Shown piece by piece: positions 8,461 to 19,798 of a stretch of 64,000 bases of DNA (the first letter of the stretch is position 1; every line of letters starts with the position of its first letter). The stretch covers positions 1,098,256-1,162,255 of the forward strand of contig NW_023503325.1 in the NCBI RefSeq assembly GCF_014529535.1, written 5' to 3'. The stretch is from Bradysia coprophila. Taxonomy: Eukaryota; Arthropoda; Insecta; Diptera; Sciaridae. Below the pieces are notes generated by a model. That model made no database searches, was not told the origin of the DNA, and saw nothing but the letters and a program-made list of their open reading frames with translations. Position numbers and translations under genes: made by a program.

Positions 8461-11400
8461 TGTATCTATGGACGTCCAGGACATCCAACTTTTGTGCCAA
8501 AGATTTCTTGTCCTGTCGTTCATCATAACACAAATCCTACATTTTACGACGAGATCAAACTGCGGCTTCCACTAAACATTACCACCCAACATCACATTTT
8601 GTTCTCATTTGTACATGTTTCGTGTGATATGTCCAAGAAACGCGATACGGGTGCGTCATTCGAAAATCCAGTCGGCTACAGTTGGTTGCCGTTGTTGGCG
8701 AAAGGAAAAATTAACATTGACGAGCAATGTATACCTGTTGCTGCCACGTTGCCACCTGGATATCTAGCCATTCAACCGTTGGGGTTGGGAAAAGGGGTGA
8801 GTTCAATTTCCGCGTCACATATCTGTTCCGTCATTCATTTCATTTCGACAAAGATATTCAGAACAAACTCACTTAACCATCAACCTAACTAACTAACTCG
8901 TAATTTTTCATAAATTCCTTTCGGACGCTACACACTTAAATTTCTTAGCAGAACGCTGGACCGGACATTCAATGGATCGATAATCAAAAACCGCTGTTTT
9001 CCGTTACATTTAAACTGAATTCAACTGTTCTGACAACCGATCAGCATCTGCACAATTTGTTCTCGCACACAGAACGGATACTACAGCAGCCAAAGACATC
9101 TGCCATTCCTGCCGAAACGGAAACATGCAAAATTCTTAAAGCAGCACATGCGATTCATTTGTCAGCCGTCATAACATTTTTGCCAACCATCTTGAATCAA
9201 CTCTTTACGTTGCTTGTTAACACGACAAGTGACGAGATTGGACTGAATGTTATTCGTTTGATCATCAATTTGATTCACACGATATCCGAGGAGGCATACC
9301 GCAAGGAGCTACTATCATCTTATGTAAAGTATGTCTTTCAAACGACATCTTTTGAGCAGAAGAATCAAGGCAGTCCCAATTCGATGAACACCGTGCATGG
9401 TGAACTATGCAAACACTTGCCTACTCTACTTCATCCAAACAACACCGACTTCTTGATCATCAACAAATTTATGAAATACTCGAGCACCTTCTTTGACATT
9501 ATCATCAAAAGCATGGCCCAGCATTTAATTGGAACGGGTCGGATACGGATGCATCGAAACGAACGATTTCCGAAGGATTATTCCGCAAAAATTGAATCTC
9601 TGTTCCTCGTTCTCGTTCCATATTTGTTCTCCCGACACAAAGATTTGCCGCTGGAAACAGAACTGCTGAACAAAAGTCTATCGATATTCATCAAAAGGTG
9701 TCTGACCTTCATGGACAGAGGATTCGTTTTTAAACTGATGAGACTGTACATGAATCAGTTCTCAACTGGCGACCCTCGCACATTGTACGAGTACAAATTT
9801 TCATTTTTGCAAGAAATCTGTGCACATGAACACTATGTCCCGCTGAATTTGCCATTTTTATTGAGCCCACGGCGACCACCAGATGTTTTGCAACACTTCA
9901 CACTGTCCGAAGAGTTTTGTCAGCAGCATTTCTTGACTGCCTTACTAATGCAAGAGGTTAAAAGTTCCTTGAATGAAGTCAGTCATATTCGACGTCTAGC
10001 GCTGCAAACGTTGAAAGAACTTATAGCCAAACATGATCTCGATGATCGCTATCAAAATAAGGGACAATTAGCTCGAATCGCAATGCTATACATTCCCTGG
10101 CTGGGAATAGTACTCGAAAATCTGAATCGAATCTCCGATGGTCGAGAAAACAAACGCACCGACTCTACATCAATCATGTCAAATCGAATATCTAGCAGCA
10201 GTAGCTACGTTTTTGCTCGAGATTCAACACCTGCCATAAGTCACCACAATTCAATTGTGTCGAATTCCAGTACGCCAAAGATTCGCAACCGTTTAACGTT
10301 GAACTTTGATCACCCCAGTCCCGTGCGCGCATCGTTACACTTAAAAGACAATGGTTATTTGGCTGTTATTGCCGGTCAAAAGTTAACCAACGGCCATTCG
10401 CACACATCCTTGGACTCGGAAAGTTCAAATCAATCGCAGGATACGACCATCATTCGGCGGAATCCTGACTATGATTCCAGTATACGTCCATCCCACAATC
10501 GTTCAATCAGTGTCACTCAACCGTCTGTCATACCAAGACTGGACAAATTCTCGCCGAGTGAAACGAAAGACATGCTGATTTGTTTCCTGTTTGTTATCAA
10601 GCATTTATCACCCGATCAAATGGCGATGTGGTGGCAGAACTGTACCGAAAGTGAAACGGTGTCCTTTTTCACCGTACTCGAGATGTGTCTTATCTATTTC
10701 CGATATGTTGGTAAGAAGAACATAGCCGTAAATGAAAAAAGTAATGACATCAAAACTCGAGCCACTAAAGCGAGTACATTACCTGCCCGAATGGTGCCAC
10801 CGACGTCCGAGTCTGTAAATAATTTACACGACACTGGCACATTGACCCACGCTCAAAATCGACAATGTCTTCTGGAAGAAGCTTCAAGATCCTTTCAAGC
10901 GTTAAAAGAATCGAATTTCGCAACTGAAATGGGACTGACGATTTTGGATTGCATTGGTCTGTACACACTTCAGTTTCGCGACAAAATGCTCGATGGGATA
11001 GTGTTACCAAAACTCCTGCGAGTTTATTTAAAATTCCTTCAATTGGGACAATCGGAAACGTTGTCCAAACACGTTTTTGCATCGCTTCGCGCATTCATCA
11101 ATAACTTCTCGCCGGCACTATTTAAAGGGAATGCAATTCTTTGTGGCCAGTTGGTATTCGAACTGTTGAAATGCTGTGATAGTCGGCTGGCGAGTCTTCG
11201 TCAGGAATCCTGTGCCGTTCTGTATCTTCTAATGCGAAGTAACTTCGAGTTCAGTGGACGAAAGGGTTTGACCAGAGTACATTTGCAAGTTATAATTTCG
11301 GTTTCACAGATGCTTGGCAACGTAATTGGCTTAAATAATGCCCGATTTCAGGAATCCCTATCTCTCATAAACAGGTAACGACGCGACATTTTTCTTGCTT

Positions 11401-13322
11401 CAAATTGACTCTGCTAATAATTTTCATTCTGACTCAGCTACGCAACAAGTGACAAAGCAATGAGAGGAACTGGTTTCCCGTTGGAAGTTAAAGATCTGAC
11501 GAAACGCGTACGAACGGTTCTAATGGCTACCGCTCAGATGCAAGCTCACCATATGGACCAAGTAAAATTATTGGAGCTGCAATACTCACTGGCTAATTCA
11601 TATGCCTCCACACCTGAACTACGTCACACCTGGCTAGTCACAATGGGTCGGAATCACGAACAGAATGGGAATATTTCGGAAGCAGCATGCTGTAATTTGC
11701 ACATCGCCGCATTAATGGCAGAATATTTGAAATTACGCGGCGGTGGTTTCATAAAATGGGGTGCTGAGTCATTTGACCGGATTTCCAGTAATATTTCGCG
11801 AGACGAGAAAGGTTTAAAATTGGACAGTGGAGCACAGGATTCGAATCAGTACACCGAGCAAATGTTGCTCGATCAGTTGAAGGAATGTGCAGAGTATTTG
11901 GACCGTGCCGAACGATTGGAATGTTTAGGTGAACTGTATCGGTTGATCATTCCGATACTCGAGAATCGGCGTGACTACCTCGGCTTGGCACAATGCTATT
12001 CGCATTTGGAACAGGCCTACAACAAAGTGACCGAATTCAATAGATCGGGTAAACGGTTGCTTGGTCGATTCTATAGAGTCGTATTTTATGGGCAGGTTTG
12101 TTGATGCGAAACTAAATTTTGATGGGAGACCTTATCGAACTTTGTTCTCAATATTTCAGCTTTACTTCGAAGGCGACAGTGGCGTTGAGTATGTGTATAA
12201 AGAACCGAAAATTACGTCGTTAAGCGAAATTTCTGAGCGATTGCATAAACAATACCGCGACAAGTTTGGTGCGGAAAATGTGAAAATGATTATGGACTCG
12301 TCACCGGTAAGTTGTCTTGCAAGATCTCGTTTTTAAAGATCGAACACTAACACGACTCGTTCTCAGGTAAATCCGTCCTCGTTAGATCCATCGAAAGCTT
12401 ATTTGCAAGTAACCCATGTCATACCATATTTCTGCAAGGACGAATTGGAGTCTCGTCAGAATGAGTTCGAGGTAAAATGTCAACAAAGTCAGTTTTGTGT
12501 AGGATATTCACTCTAATCAAATAATTGTCCTTAACTAACCAGCAAAACCATGATGTTGATACGTTCATGTTCGAAACACCATTCACTAAAAACGGTACAG
12601 CCCGTGGATCGGTTGAGGAACAATGGAAACGACGAACAATACTACGAAGTAACATCCGAATGACTTGACCAAAACTTTTCGTTTTCTGACCAAATCCATT
12701 TCACAATTTCAGCTCTGTACTCGTTTCCCTATGTTCTCCAACGTATTGCGATCAAAGACAAGCAGTTCATTGAACTGACACCGATTGAAGTAGCTGTTGA
12801 TGAAATGCAAAATCGTGTGTCCGAGCTGGAAGAGGTGGTCCTTCCACCGATTGATGTGAAAAAGTTGCAGCTAAGATTGCAAGGAAGTGTTGCGGTTCAG
12901 GTCAATGCTGGACCGTTAGCATACGCAACAGCATTTCTGGAACCACAGCGATCGATGCAGTATCCCAGTGATAAAGTGGAAGATTTGAAGGAAGTCTTCA
13001 GGTATGTGTACACATGGCACACTTTGCGTGCTAGAGAGCAAATATGGCAAATTAATTTCATTTCCATCCACTCTCGTTTTACAGAGAATTTGTGAGCATC
13101 TGTAACACAGCTCTGCAAGTAAATGGTCGAATGATCTCGTCCGATCAACGTGAATATCATTCAGCCTTACAGGACAACTACAATAAACTGTGCAGTGCAT
13201 TGACCGATTTACTGAACGAATCTTTTCTACCGGTCGATGAGTCCGGTATCAACGCACACCGCAACAGCATTGCATTGTTCAGTGCCATCAGCGGTGCTCC
13301 GAGTAACTCGAGTACAGCATAA
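8461..13322 (+). CDS. Ziz: Zizimin-type DOCK guanine nucleotide exchange factor (3' part)
   Basis: Exons 8461-8796, 8949-11374, 11438-12095, 12160-12306, 12367-12471, 12543-12648, 12713-13001 and 13085-13322 join in frame to 1,434 residues with GT-AG introns. The first exon ends the DHR-1/C2 domain ([19 protein letters not shown]), the second is the long helical middle with a Ser-rich disordered insert (about residues 565-680), and the last exons form the DHR-2 catalytic domain, with the conserved [11 protein letters not shown] segment in which the nucleotide-sensor valine of DOCK9 lies. DOCK-D proteins activate Cdc42 and bind membranes through a PH domain; the PH-bearing N-terminus (several hundred residues) is not visible, so upstream exons should lie left of 8461, beyond or within the repeat region. 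Assignment to DOCK9-11/Ziz rather than DOCK6-8/Zir rests on closer motif similarity. No AATAAA is seen close after the stop. Confidence 0.93.
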
Positions 13323-13665
13323 GGCTTAGGATTAAAAAAGTTTACATTATGATAATGTGTATGGGTCATGGACTGAGATTTTTTGTTTTGTTATTATAAC
13401 GATCGTTATACGGTGACCGATAGATAGCATAGTTAAACTATGGACATATTGTAGCTTATTATGATGTAGGTAAACGTTAATTGATTGACTAATTGAAAGA
13501 AAATTTGCGCATTTATAATAATCAACAGACCTCATTTACACGAAATAGATGTTTACATAAAAAGCTTGTGTGTCTACATAATACAATAATGTAGAATGTC
13601 CATGTGGGAATGATTGACAGTGGCAATTTGTGGTACAGAGCTTCAGACGTTCGATAAGTAAATAA

Positions 13666-14357
13666 TTAAGAGTCAATTCGCCAATTTTTCGACCACTTGG
13701 AAAACAAGCTATCCCCGATATTATTGAGTTATAGCTCATTCGATTCGTCGTTCAATTCTAGCGAAGGGGTGTCTGTCATTTTTTTTTTTCTTCAAAAAAA
13801 TCCATTTTGAGTGTAATGTGCCTAAATGTCATGTAATGTCAGAGGGTGGTCAAAACATTTTTTTAGCATTATAAAAGTTGACCTTTACGGCTGGTATAAA
13901 AGTGTAAATTTGAACCAAATTCTTGTCCAAAATAGTTTTTTTTTATTAGTAACATGTCTGGGGGACAATTCTAGCCCTGATGTTGTAGAGGTTCCGTACT
14001 ATTTGAAAGTTCACCATACTTTGACTGATGGCTGGCCATGGGTGGTGAGTGCGGACGTCAGAGTGGGCTCAAACTGTCGGCCGTGGATAGGCCAACAAAC
14101 CCACAAAGTTTCAACTTTTTGTGTTGCTCCTTCCTCAAGTTAATGCTAAAAAAATGTTTTGACCACCCTCTGACATCACATGACATTTAGACACATTACA
14201 CTCAAAATGGATTTTTTTGAAAAAAAAAAAAAAAATGGCAGACACCCCTTTGCTAGAATTGAACGACGAATCGAATGAGCTATAACTCTATAGTATCGGG
14301 GATAGCTTGTTTCAAAAATTGAAAATTCGGCTGACGAATTGGCGAATTGACTCTTAA
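13666..14357. mobile_element. Fold-back element flanked by TTAA
   Basis: Arms of about 200 bp (13670-13868 and 14143-14353) are inverted copies; both ends read GAGTCAATTCGCCAAT inwards from a TTAA. TTAA at 13666-13669 and 14354-14357 looks like a piggyBac-type target duplication, although the termini do not start with the usual CCY. The 275-bp core has no convincing gene. Confidence 0.7.
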
Positions 14358-15390
14358 ACTGAAAACAGGTGCTTCATCATCATCCTTCGGTTGAATGACC
14401 TGGAAGTTACCGTTTTAGTAGCGGCATCCCATTCCACAATTCGTAACTTGAAAAGTTCTTCCTGATTAACGTGAGAATCATTTCAATTCTATTGCTCCTA
14501 AAATTTTCACAATAAATTCGGAGAAGACTCAAAATACAATTTTCGAAAATTAGAAGGATTTGTAAAGCATCGGCACCCTGAAGCCTCACTACGATTACTT
14601 GTTGTATGGAAATGCAAGATTTCCACAGGTTCAATATTCCTACAAGGTTCCTCTATTGGGGTTGGGTGTGTATGCCATTGTGAATTCGAGGAAAAATGTA
14701 AAAATTCTAAAGCGTCCATTAGAAAGAGCTTTGGACTTCGTTCACATTTACATTTTTTGATTGCAAATGTTTATTTTTGCATTTAAATGAAAGTGAAATG
14801 ATTCATCGCCTGAGGCAATTCATCCAGATGATTTGTGTATTTGGGCAATCGAAACTATGGCATTCACTTCAACTACATCACCACAATATGCGATTACGTC
14901 TTATCACAACCGCACATTTACTGTTTGTCAATCAGCTCGAAACTAGAATTATGCAAAATTTATACAAACAAAAAAATAATCGAAAATTTTTAGACAATTT
15001 TTACCAGCTGAATTATGTGAAATTAGCTAGAAATATAGTTGTTTCGATCGTACTGCAAATGATATTATGGTATTTTGTACCCAAAAACTAGGAGATGAAT
15101 AAAGAAAATCAGTAAAAATCACAAAAGAAATGTGTCTTTTAAGTGTGGATGGAGACCGTAGCGGTGCCAAAATTCAAGTGAGATCGGGTGCAACGAGAAT
15201 CTGTCTTTCTTTATTTCTAATTACATTAAAACGTGAGAAAAAACTATACCAAAAAATACAATCCGTAAAAGGAAAAGTTAGGTTGCGTAGCTTCAATACG
15301 CAATTTTAACCATTCAAAGAAGCTACGAAACTTTATCGAAACTTTATACATTTTGGCACTAAACGATGACACCAGCTTTGTTCAAATACA
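14358..15390. other. Intergenic stretch, no gene identified
   Basis: An open frame at 14777-15091 (plus, 104 codons, rich in His, Leu and Gln) is followed seven bases later by AATAAA, but I recognise no family and see no supporting exon. Open frames of 70-75 codons on the minus strand at 14407-14719 have no recognisable domain. I leave all of these as unassigned. Confidence 0.4.
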
Positions 15391-15915
15391 GATAGAAAGG
15401 GCAGCGCCGGGTTTTTTACGTTACGATTTAGCGACGGACTAAATGCCACAGTAGAACTCACCCACAGCGCGAGGCTATTAGACTAAAAACTTTGAAAAGA
15501 TCTTTGAAGACTCGAAAAATCAAATTAACACAGCTGAAATGCCTACAAATTTAAGGTACTAAAAGGGTGGCGTAATGCCTACAAATCCAAGAAGCTGAAA
15601 TGCCTATAAATTTAAGCAACTTTAAGCTGAAATGCCTACGAATAAACTCTTAAGAAATCAGTCAAAACATTTACAAACGAAAAGCGAAAATGAAACACGA
15701 ATTTTCAAGCAAAATATCTACAAATGCGATGGCAAAGCGTCTACAAATTCAAAGGTGAAATGCTTACAAATTCAAAGGCAAAAGTCTACAAATTCAAAGG
15801 TGAAATGCTTACAAATTGAAAGGCAAAAGTCTACAAATTCACAGAACCAACAGAGCAAGAAAGCTCTTCCCTTACCCTCACGGATCACGTGAAGTGAAAA
15901 CAATGAAGCAAAGAC

Positions 15916-16005
15916 GCTGTTTCGACCTCGGGATTAAGTGGCGGTCTGAGACTAGCGTGATCTAACCATCATCAGTTGTTTCCACTGATCCCTTCCCAAG
16001 ACAGC
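15916..16005 (-). other. Hairpin module, copy 1a (FB1 left arm)
   Basis: Mirror of copy 1b in the other arm. It reads, on the minus strand, GCTGTC, then a variable stem, then CTGATGA, then a variable region, then GAAACAGC. See 17685-17776 for the structure. Confidence 0.5.
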
Positions 16006-16783
16006 CGTGAGTTTGCAACGTTGAACGAGTTGCTGACAAACTCACTAAAAATTGTCATCTACTGATGGAAAGTTCGGAAATACGTGGGAAAACTGCTCAG
16101 AAAATCAACCTAAAAAACGCAGCGAAAACAAACATTCAAGTAAAAATCACAAATTCAGACAAAATCAACGCAACGATTTGATCTACACGGGATCTTCGAT
16201 CAACAGTATAAGGGCTAGTTGAATTCCAGACGTCATATTCATATGTACGATCAATTCTCAATTGGGTGGTTGATGGCGATGAAATTACTGAGCTGCATTT
16301 CTTTTGGTTCAAAATTGGATTGATCGGAGGTGCATTAAGAAAATGAATTGTCATGTTTTCAGTAGCAACGCAGTTCCGTCGTTTTTGGTGGTCGATCAGT
16401 GCTCATCCTGGCGTTTCCAAACTTTTTTTTTATAATTGTTATTCAGCTGTGGTGTCATTTATGAAAACTCGTTTGAGCATTTGCTGTGAAAGTGGAGATT
16501 TAATAAAGCGGTACAAGTCTTCGGTATGCGGTTCCTGTGTATGGCTGTGAAACAAGTGACGAAGGATGAATTGAGATGACTGACCTATGGCATGTGTATA
16601 CGTGAGCTTAATTTGTTGTTTTGATTTTGTCTGAATTTGTGATTTTTACTTGAATGTTTGTTTTCGCTGCGTTTTTTGGGTTGATTTTCTGAGCAGTTTT
16701 CCCACGTATTTCCGAACTTTCCATCAGTAGATGGCAATTTTTAGTGAGTTTGTCAGCAACTCGTTCAACGTTGCAAACTCACG

Positions 16784-16873
16784 GCTGTCTTGGGAAGGGA
16801 TCAGTGGAAACAACTGATGATGGTTAGATCACGCTAGTCTCAGACCGCCACTTAATCCCGAGGTCGAAACAGC
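16784..16873 (+). other. Hairpin module, copy 1b (FB1 right arm)
   Basis: Conserved frame GCTGTC...CTGATGA (16814-16820)...GAAACAGC (16866-16873). The outer stem GCTGT/ACAGC is intact; the inner stem is present but imperfect (GGGAT...GTGG with CCAC...ATCCC). Upstream, 16745-16782 forms another hairpin (GAGTTTG/CAAACTC) with a loop containing CTCGTTCAAC; downstream, AAGAGC/GCTCT at 16921-16937 forms a third. Confidence 0.5.
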
Positions 16874-17399
16874 GTCTTTGCTTCATTGTTTTCACTTCAC
16901 GTGATCCGTGAGGGTAAGGGAAGAGCTTTCTTGCTCTGTTGGTTCTGTGAATTTGTAGACTTTTGCCTTTGAATTTGTAAGCATTTCACCTTTGAATTTG
17001 TAGACTTTTGCCTTTGAATTTGTAAGCATTTCACCTTTGAATTTGTAGACGCTTTGCCATCGCATTTGTAGACATTTTGCTTGAAAATTCGTGTTTCATT
17101 TTCGCTTTTTGTTTGTAAATGTTTTGACTGATTTCTTAAGAGTTTATTCGTAGGCATTTCAGCTTAAAGTTGCTTAAATTTATAGGCATTTCAGCTTCTT
17201 GGATTTGTAGGCATTACGCCACCCTTTTAGTACCTTAAATTTGTAGGCATTTCAGCTGTGTTAATTTGATTTTTCGAGTCTTCAAAGATCTTTTCAAAGT
17301 TTTTAGTCTAAAAGCCTCGCGCTGTGGGTGAGTTCTACTGTTGCATTTAGTCCGTTGCTAAATCGTAACGTAAAAAAACCCGGCGCTGCCCTTTCTATC

Positions 17400-18899
17400 G
17401 GTTTTTCAAACGAAAGTTGGTAAAAATGAATTCGAATGGTCCAGATGACGGTGCGAAATCAGTTGTTGCAAGAAGTGAGTGTCCTTTAGATAAGTTGAAG
17501 AGTTTTTTCCTTGTGTTTCTGCCCTCGTTGTTTTCGACTCTGTGTTAGCAAATAGTTTTTCAAAGTTACGTAGAGGCAAGACACGCCTCGGTTAAAAGTG
17601 TCACCTTCGTTGATTCCTACGTGCTAGATACCTAGCAAATTGTTTCAGAATGTTACATATCACTTCGTTCAAGAGGTAATATTCGCTGTCTTGTGAACGA
17701 ATATGGTGGCAACAACTGACGATGGGTTGGCCTATACTGCCCTGTGACCACCACCATATTCGGAGGTCGAAACAGCTTCTCATCTTCGTTGGCTCGTTCC
17801 ATCAAAGCGACGTCGCAAGACGTGATTATTGGTTCTCAGTCTCTTCCCTTTTCGTTCTTACTTTGTAGAAGACTTCTTGTACGTTTTGTGATATTGGTGG
17901 TTTGGTTCGTTGCAAAATTGTGAAAATATATTTTTATAATGGGTCCAGAGTATAGATTGTTCCTAAATTCACGCCGTAAGTGCGGTCGAAATTCAAAATG
18001 GAAAGTGCGGAGGTCTTTCTAACGTAGCGTCATTTTCATACAATGAAGCGTTGAAATATATTTTTCGGTTCACTTTTTCATCAAATCGTTCACTTTTTCA
18101 TCGAATCGTTCACTTAAAATTCAAATTTTAGTCACACTTGCGGCGTCAATAGGGATCAGTTAGATTTAATAAAATTTGTGATCAAATCAACCCATACTTC
18201 AAGCAAAATTGCTTCGAGTGACAGCTGCCAAATAGAGTACACGTACGGAATTTTGAAAATCAACACATTTTCTGTTTTGTGATTTACTGGTGAATTTTGC
18301 ATGTTTTTCATATGGAGAAATCAATAACTTAAGTAAAACACAGACTCAGCGAATCTTTTTTCAAATGTAGCACTGAAACTAGTTTAAACCGTGACCAGTT
18401 TAATTCCTGACTTATTATACTATTCATTGGAATCAAGCAATTCAACTCAAAGGCTGCGGCATGGTGTTAACAATATTAACAATGGAATCGGTAGTTTACC
18501 GTCTTATCTAGCAACCTTTCGAAAATTTGTAGTAAATAACCTTATCGCACCAGGCTGACGCCTTCCGATATGATATGATATCAATATTATGGAACAACAA
18601 CTCATGAGAGGCTAAGCCTGAACTAAGGGCTAATGGATGTTAACGATTTCATAGTGCATTTTGAGCCTACAGAGGTCTTGAAAAAAAAAGTTGGTGCCAA
18701 AATGCAGATTTTTTCCTTCTTTCTGGGGGCTCTATACCTGGAACAGCATGTGGAACGGTACAACTGCAGTCATTTTTTTATCGTCTACTATTCTTTTACC
18801 TTATTATGTCGTTACAACAGATCCAGCGTTCGTAAAATATAAGGAGAAAAATTATTTCATTTTTCTCGGATGATTTTAGTCAAAGCGTATGATCTTAGG
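17400..18899. other. Intergenic stretch with module copy 2 and MITE debris
   Basis: Directly after FB1 an ATG at 17427 opens a short frame that meets a good splice donor (AAGAA then GTGAGT at 17476); the hairpin module copy 2 follows, and a plausible acceptor (TTTGTAG) lies near 17868. Near 18190-18240 there is a decayed piece of the CAACGCACTTCAAGC MITE family. No protein gene could be supported. Confidence 0.4.
17685..17776 (+). other. Hairpin module, copy 2
   Basis: 92 bases. Outer 5-bp stem GCTGT/ACAGC; inner 11-bp stem GAATATGGTGG (17699-17709) with CCACCATATTC (17751-17761); the loop contains CTGACGA. Compared with copy 3 two stem positions are changed on both sides so that pairing is kept. 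The 5' flank carries the TTCGTTCAAG loop sequence also seen, as CTCGTTCAAC, before the other copies. Confidence 0.55.
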
Positions 18900-19067
18900 C
18901 AACGCACTTCAAGCAAAAGTGGTATTCTAAATAGGGTACTGACACTTGACAGTGCTCCTGCTCCATACAAAATTTTACACTGTAAAAAGAGTGGGGATAA
19001 AATATCATACAAAATAGTACCCTATTTGGCAGCTGTCATTAATAGCACTTTTGCTTGAAGTGCGTTG
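18900..19067. mobile_element. 168-bp MITE, family CAACGCAC
   Basis: Terminal inverted repeats of about 22 bp starting CAACGCACTTCAAGC; exact 7-bp target duplication TCTTAGG at 18893-18899 and 19068-19074. The interior contains no gene. Other copies are at 25998-26329 (with a nested insertion) and, decayed, at 31302-31412. Confidence 0.85.
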
Positions 19068-19261
19068 TCTTAGGACTTCTGAACAGTTATTTGTTTTTCA
19101 ATTGGACCAATATTTTCTACGTGATAGGAGTTTGGAAAACCGTTTGTTCCCACTTGATCATATCAGCTGAATCGAAATAGTGCACAAACTTGAAAGACGG
19201 CCACTGTAATTTATGCAGAATTTAATTCATTCATCAAAAGTGTATTTGTTTATTCGCATAT

Positions 19262-19470
19262 TCGTATGGTTGGTATCATTGGAAAGCCGAGACATGTAAC
19301 TGGAGAAAATTGTGTTAGAACAGTGCATGTTTTTGGTTTTTGATCACCTTCGACCAGCCACACAAGCTTCGAAGAATTTTTTTGAAAGTGGTTTTGACTC
19401 CTAAGATCGAGTACCTTTCTGGGCACAAATAAAAAATTCTACCGATTTCGGTCGGCCGTTTTTCAAAATG
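19262..19470. mobile_element. Partial element related to 21820-22405
   Basis: This stretch is a diverged reverse complement of the left half of the element at 21820-22405 (shared GGTTTTTGATCACCT, CACACAAGCTTCGAAGAA and ACCGATTTCGGTCGGC-like segments). Only one end is recognisable. Confidence 0.5.
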
Positions 19471-19748
19471 TGAACGTTTTTCATCGCTGATAAATTTACC
19501 TCAACATACTCAGCAATATTCATGCAACTCTCTGTGTTTTTCTTAGTCCTAAACTTTTCCCTTTGTACTCGGCCTTACTTACTGCTGACACCGCGCACTT
19601 GGCGAGTGAAACAACTGGCACAATATGCATAGAATGTATGCTTGTGTGTAACTATTTTGAGGTGAGTGTAACTCGACGATAAACTGCAAAAAAAACCTCG
19701 ACTGTCAAATAAACGCTGACGGAAACACACCTGCTGAAATGATCGTTA

Positions 19749-19754
19749 TTTATT
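19749..19754 (-). terminator. Candidate poly(A) signal of the carboxypeptidase gene
   Basis: TTTATT on the plus strand reads AATAAA on the minus strand, 45 bases beyond the stop codon of the S10 peptidase gene. Confidence 0.5.
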
Positions 19755-19798
19755 GTCTGTGATATTTGGAGCATTTTTTCCGTCCATCATTTTGAAGA

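Larger units (their letters stand above)
15391..17399. mobile_element. 2-kb fold-back element (FB1)
   Basis: Arms 15391-16168 and 16622-17399 (about 778 bp each) are near-perfect inverted copies; both ends begin GATAGAAAGGGCAGCGCCGG. Each arm contains subrepeats of the type GAAATGCCTACAAATTTAAG and AAAGGTGAAATGCTTACAAA and one copy of the hairpin module described separately. The core (16169-16621) holds short open frames without recognisable domains. This architecture resembles Foldback transposons. No clear target duplication is visible. Confidence 0.8.

Noticed and set aside
15632-15892. 86-codon Lys/Gln/Ser repeat frame (mirror 16897-17157)
   Set aside because: Translation of the GAAATGCTTACAAATTCAAA subrepeats in the fold-back arms; present only because the repeat lacks stops in one frame.
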